Shown piece by piece: positions 5,343-5,910 of a stretch of 5,910 nt of DNA. A model generated the notes under the pieces. That model had not been told where the DNA came from, ran no database searches, and saw nothing but the letters and a program-made list of their open reading frames with translations. Source of the stretch: Microcaldota archaeon (lineage in GTDB: Archaea > Micrarchaeota > Micrarchaeia > Micrarchaeales > CABMGC01); assembly GCA_021805625.1 (NCBI GenBank), contig JAJZEU010000047.1, positions 1-5,910 of the forward strand. Direction: 5' to 3'. The first letter of the stretch is position 1, and every line of letters starts with the position of its first letter. The translations under genes and the position numbers were made by a program.

Positions 5343-5910
5343 TAACCTTTATGAGTCCACCATCAAGAGCCTCCGAAGCCTTGATCGTTGCTGTATTCCC
5401 CAAGGACCTGCGGTACCTATCAAAGTGCCTATCGTTCACGACCACTATCACGCTGCCGAAATTTTCCCTCCTTCTATCTATCATCTTCACCACATCATCA
5501 ATCTCCCTCTTGCCGGTTTCATATTCGACCGCAAGCCTCCTGCCGTTGGCATACGCCATTATGTCCGGGCCGTAGGCCTTGTTGTAGACGTGGTTGCCGA
5601 TGCCATGATTCGAGAGCGACTTTCCGAGGAGCCACACACCAATGTCATGCTCTGCGCTGTTCCTCGGCATCGCGACATACCAAGTCCCTTCGAACACACC
5701 TCCGCTTATCGTGTGGTACTTCAGGAAGCCCTTCATTATCAGGTTTGAAATCTCCGACGAGATTTTTTCGGCAGGATACGCGCTTAGCTTGGCAGCCATC
5801 TCCCCGATTGCCCCGAGTGCGGTAGCGAGATTGCCACTGACCTTCACTCTTGACAGTGGTTCTAGGGCCTTGGAAATCGCTTCAATGTTCTTCGCCACTG
5901 GGCCGAGAGG
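5317..5910 (-). CDS. C-terminal part of a protein with a PD-(D/E)XK-like nuclease domain
   Basis: The frame is open from the window edge on the minus strand to the stop at 5317-5319. A GTG at 5898 could start a 193-residue protein, but the frame runs on without a stop before it (PLGP), so the gene probably continues beyond the window. Residue numbers count from that GTG. Residues 1-60 are helical and may be a winged-helix or linker. The C-terminal part shows EHDIGVWLLGKSL (83-95), then YGPDIMAY (109-116), then LAVEYETGK (122-130), then a helix and the strand SVIVVV (149-154). A PD followed by a strand ending in ExExxxK is a common form of the PD-(D/E)XK fold. Similar ExETGK tails occur behind HerA/VirB4-type or TraG-type ATPases and mobilisation proteins of archaeal elements (family knowledge; the link is inference). 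No cysteine is present. What lies upstream would decide its role. Confidence 0.7.
   Translation of the reverse strand, partial: PLGPVAKNIEAISKALEPLSRVKVSGNLATALGAIGEMAAKLSAYPAEKISSEISNLIMKGFLKYHTISGGVFEGTWYVAMPRNSAEHDIGVWLLGKSLSNHGIGNHVYNKAYGPDIMAYANGRRLAVEYETGKREIDDVVKMIDRRRENFGSVIVVVNDRHFDRYRRSLGNTATIKASEALDGGLIKVINGFSGKP

Noticed and set aside
5006..5575. A 189-codon plus-strand frame across the ITPase and the convergent gene
   Set aside because: It is rich in Arg, Gly and His, has no motif, and conflicts with the clear ITPase frame.

Overview
This window reads as archaeal chromosome. The evidence is a phosphomevalonate dehydratase large subunit (aconitase X family), which fits an archaeal modified mevalonate pathway, TATA boxes with archaeal spacing (the clearest is TTTATATA at 1776-1783), a GTG start that looks leaderless, and heavy use of ATA for Ile and AGG/AGA for Arg. 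The lineage cannot be fixed from the sequence alone. I see no insertion sequence, CRISPR array, tRNA or rRNA.

Layout, left to right. (1) 1-473 (+) is the 3' end of the aconitase X-type gene, cut by the window edge. (2) 474-618 is a spacer with TATA-like boxes and a small inverted repeat. (3) 619-1641 (+) is a complete DHH-DHHA1 phosphoesterase, with a 22-bp near-perfect palindrome inside the coding region. (4) 1575-1757 (+) is a 60-codon ORF overlapping the 3' end of the DHH gene. It has its own Shine-Dalgarno sequence and looks like the C-terminal half of a NUDIX hydrolase, probably a deletion remnant. (5) 1756-1838 is a compact promoter: two tandem 8-bp repeats, a strong TATA box and a Shine-Dalgarno sequence. 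(6) 1839-4631 (+) encodes a protein of about 930 residues with two metallophosphoesterase (MPE) folds. The first has lost nearly all its metal ligands and carries a long coiled coil. The second keeps the full ligand set. (7) 4632-4796 is a spacer with direct repeats and a TATA-like box. (8) 4797-5342 (+) is an ITPase/XTPase-type nucleotide pyrophosphatase (RdgB/HAM1). (9) 5317-5910 (-) is the C-terminal part of a larger protein ending in a PD-(D/E)XK-like nuclease domain. It overlaps the ITPase gene tail to tail by 26 bp.

The genes share a loose theme of phosphoester and nucleotide chemistry (DHH phosphoesterase, NUDIX-like fragment, MPE protein, house-cleaning ITPase, nuclease-like domain). 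Most appear to have their own promoters, so the sequence does not show a single operon. The most unusual object is the two-fold MPE protein: a pseudoenzyme domain with an inserted coiled coil, joined to an apparently active MPE domain. I do not recognise a characterised family with this architecture.
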